DNA of 33,917 bases. Origin: CAG-390 sp964579135 (GTDB taxonomy: Bacteria > Bacillota > Clostridia > Oscillospirales > CAG-272). The stretch lies in the NCBI GenBank assembly GCA_964579135.1, contig CAZOFD010000016.1, positions 1-33,917 on the forward strand, written 5' to 3'. The notes below the pieces were generated by a model that was not told the origin of the DNA, made no database searches, and worked only from the letters and a program-made list of their open reading frames with translations. Positions 32,789-33,917 of this stretch are shown here, piece after piece (position 1 is the stretch's first letter; the number at the start of each line of letters is the position of its first letter). A program made the translations under genes and the position numbers.

Positions 32789-32843
32789 ACGTAGCGTTTG
32801 ACAGGGCAAGTATGCCCGATATCTATTTTTGGAGGAAATTTCT

Positions 32844-33266
32844 ATGTCCACTTTCATGGCAAAGCCCGAGACAGTAGAACGCCGTTGGTTCGTTATCGAT
32901 GCAGCGGGCAAGCCTCTCGGTCGCACCGCGGTCAAGGCTGCTACTATTCTCAGAGGCAAACATCGCCCCGAGTTCACGCCCCACGTCGATTGCGGCGAAT
33001 ACGTTATCATAATCAATGCCGACAAGGCTGTTCTGACCGGCAGAAAGCTCGAGCAGAAGTACTGGTGCCGTCACTCCGGCTATATCGGCGGTCTGAAAAA
33101 GGTACAGTACAAGACCCTTATGGCACAAAAGCCCGAACTTGCTATGGAACTTGCCGTTAAGCGTATGCTTCCCGACAACACCATCGGTCGCAAGTCCATC
33201 ACGAGACTCCACGTTTACAGCGGCTCCGAGCACAACCATTCCGCTCAAAAGCCCATCGAAGCCTGA
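32844..33266 (+). CDS. rplM: 50S ribosomal protein L13
   Basis: 140 aa, ATG at 32844 with GGAGGA 7 nt upstream; an ATG 15 nt earlier overlaps the ribosome site. Family blocks RRWFVIDAAGKPLGR, LRGKHRPEFTPHVDCGEYV and KRMLPDNTIGR are all present. The usual length is about 145 aa. It forms the conserved pair with rpsI, 21 nt downstream. Confidence 0.98.
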   Translation: MSTFMAKPETVERRWFVIDAAGKPLGRTAVKAATILRGKHRPEFTPHVDCGEYVIIINADKAVLTGRKLEQKYWCRHSGYIGGLKKVQYKTLMAQKPELAMELAVKRMLPDNTIGRKSITRLHVYSGSEHNHSAQKPIEA

Positions 33267-33287
33267 GCTTAAAGGAGGGAATCGAAT

Positions 33288-33689
33288 ATGTATACAAGTG
33301 CAAAGCCCTATTTCTACGGAACGGGCAGAAGAAAAAAATCCGTTGCTCGAGTTCGCGTTTACCCCGGCACGGGCAGCATAACCATTAACGGCAGAGATAT
33401 CAACGAATATTTCGGTCTCGAGACGATGAATCTCATCGTTAACCAGCCTTTCGAGGTTACCGGCACCGTCGGTAAGTACGATATCGTCGCAAACGTAAGC
33501 GGCGGCGGCTTCTCCGGACAGGCGGGCGCTATCCGCCACGGTCTTGCTCGCGCTCTCGTCCTTGCGGACGAGGCGAACAAGGCGCCCCTTAAGGCTGCAG
33601 GCTTCCTGACCCGCGACCCTCGTATGAAAGAAAGAAAGAAATACGGTCTCAAGGCAGCTCGTCGAGCATCTCAGTTCTCCAAGAGATAA
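33288..33689 (+). CDS. rpsI: 30S ribosomal protein S9
   Basis: 133 aa, ATG behind AAAGGAGGG. YFYGTGRRKKSVARVRVYPG at the start and LTRDPRMKERKKYGLKAAR before the basic SQFSKR tail are diagnostic; the terminal Lys-Arg reaches toward the P-site tRNA. It is the last gene of the rplM operon and is followed by a strong terminator. Confidence 0.98.
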   Translation: MYTSAKPYFYGTGRRKKSVARVRVYPGTGSITINGRDINEYFGLETMNLIVNQPFEVTGTVGKYDIVANVSGGGFSGQAGAIRHGLARALVLADEANKAPLKAAGFLTRDPRMKERKKYGLKAARRASQFSKR

Positions 33690-33718
33690 TTTTGCTCTCC
33701 CGACCTGCGGAGATATTC

Positions 33719-33758
33719 AATACCCGTTTCGCATTTTGCGAAACGGGTATTTTGTTTT
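33719..33758 (+). terminator. Terminator of rplM-rpsI
   Basis: A perfect 14-bp stem (33719-33732 with 33738-33751) with a 5-nt loop, then TTGTTTT. In the remaining 160 nt to the window edge I see no gene or promoter I can support. Confidence 0.92.
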
Positions 33759-33917
33759 GCTTTTTGCTCCGAAAATCGCCGTGCGGCGTGTGGGAGACCC
33801 GCGGGCGCAACGGGGCGTACGGCACTTTTTGTCGCAATTGCGGCAAGTTCGGGCAAAAAAATAAAAATGAAAAGTCAAGGGGTTTGTGCGAAAAAATAAG
33901 AAAAACTGCAAAGTTCG

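Noticed and set aside
33717..33911. Short Cys-rich open frame on the minus strand after rpsI
   Set aside because: It runs through the rpsI terminator stem, has no ribosome site and the Cys cluster depends on one of three equally open frames.
1..33917. Search by eye for CRISPR arrays, insertion sequences, phage or defence genes, tRNA and rRNA
   Set aside because: No regularly spaced repeats, transposase motifs, terminal inverted repeats or RNA gene signatures were found; the region is compact housekeeping sequence.

Overview
The window looks like chromosomal housekeeping sequence from an uncultured, probably spore-forming member of the Clostridia. The evidence is gene content: yqfC-yqfD and a YlbJ-type Gate-domain gene (both sporulation-linked in Firmicutes), a fused ispH-rpsA gene, MutS2 with a Smr domain, a YwlG/UPF0340 protein, a YnbB-type PLP enzyme, a T-box leader before thrS, strong GGAGG ribosome sites and sigma-A promoters of the TTGACA-N17-TATAAT type. 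Coding sequence is GC-rich while intergenic stretches are AT-rich. I cannot place it below class level. No rRNA, tRNA, transposon, phage gene or CRISPR array was seen.

Layout. 1-2100 (minus): a truncated five-TM membrane protein with a C-terminal zinc ribbon, behind a YlbJ-like gene. 2193-9568 (plus): a compact operon yqfC-yqfD-phoH-ybeY-era-recO-mutS2 joining sporulation, RNA/ribosome maturation and DNA maintenance. 9705-10856: an atypical PRPP synthetase with its own promoter and a 17-bp-stem terminator. 11061-14770: a MurE-type ligase with Lys-type-looking motifs, an RpiR regulator and a BaiN/HI0933 flavoprotein. 14829-18180: cmk-plsC-ispH/rpsA, with stop/start overlaps at the last two junctions, ending at two tandem palindromes. 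18338-20304: a YwlG protein, a MinD-like ATPase and a methylglyoxal-synthase-fold protein with a rewritten active site. 20313-22647: promoter, T-box, thrS and a probably bidirectional terminator. 22692-24032 (minus): a glycosidase-fold lipoprotein. 24189-25545 (minus): rpsF-ssb-rpsR with promoter and terminator. 25658-31644 (plus): murD, three tandem M42 aminopeptidases and ynbB, apparently one transcript. 31641-32600 (minus): a three-S1-domain RNA-binding protein converging on ynbB. 32760-33758: rplM-rpsI with promoter and terminator.

I found no obviously new multi-gene defence or mobile system. The points most worth a second look are: an in-frame start with a strong ribosome site exactly at the IspH/S1 junction, which could release free S1 protein; the MgsA homologue that has lost several catalytic and phosphate-binding residues yet keeps its length; the tandem palindromes after rpsA; the M42 triplication next to a PLP lyase; and a likely AUU start for the ylbJ-like gene. 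All calls come from reading the sequence and from remembered family knowledge; no database search or structure prediction was run.
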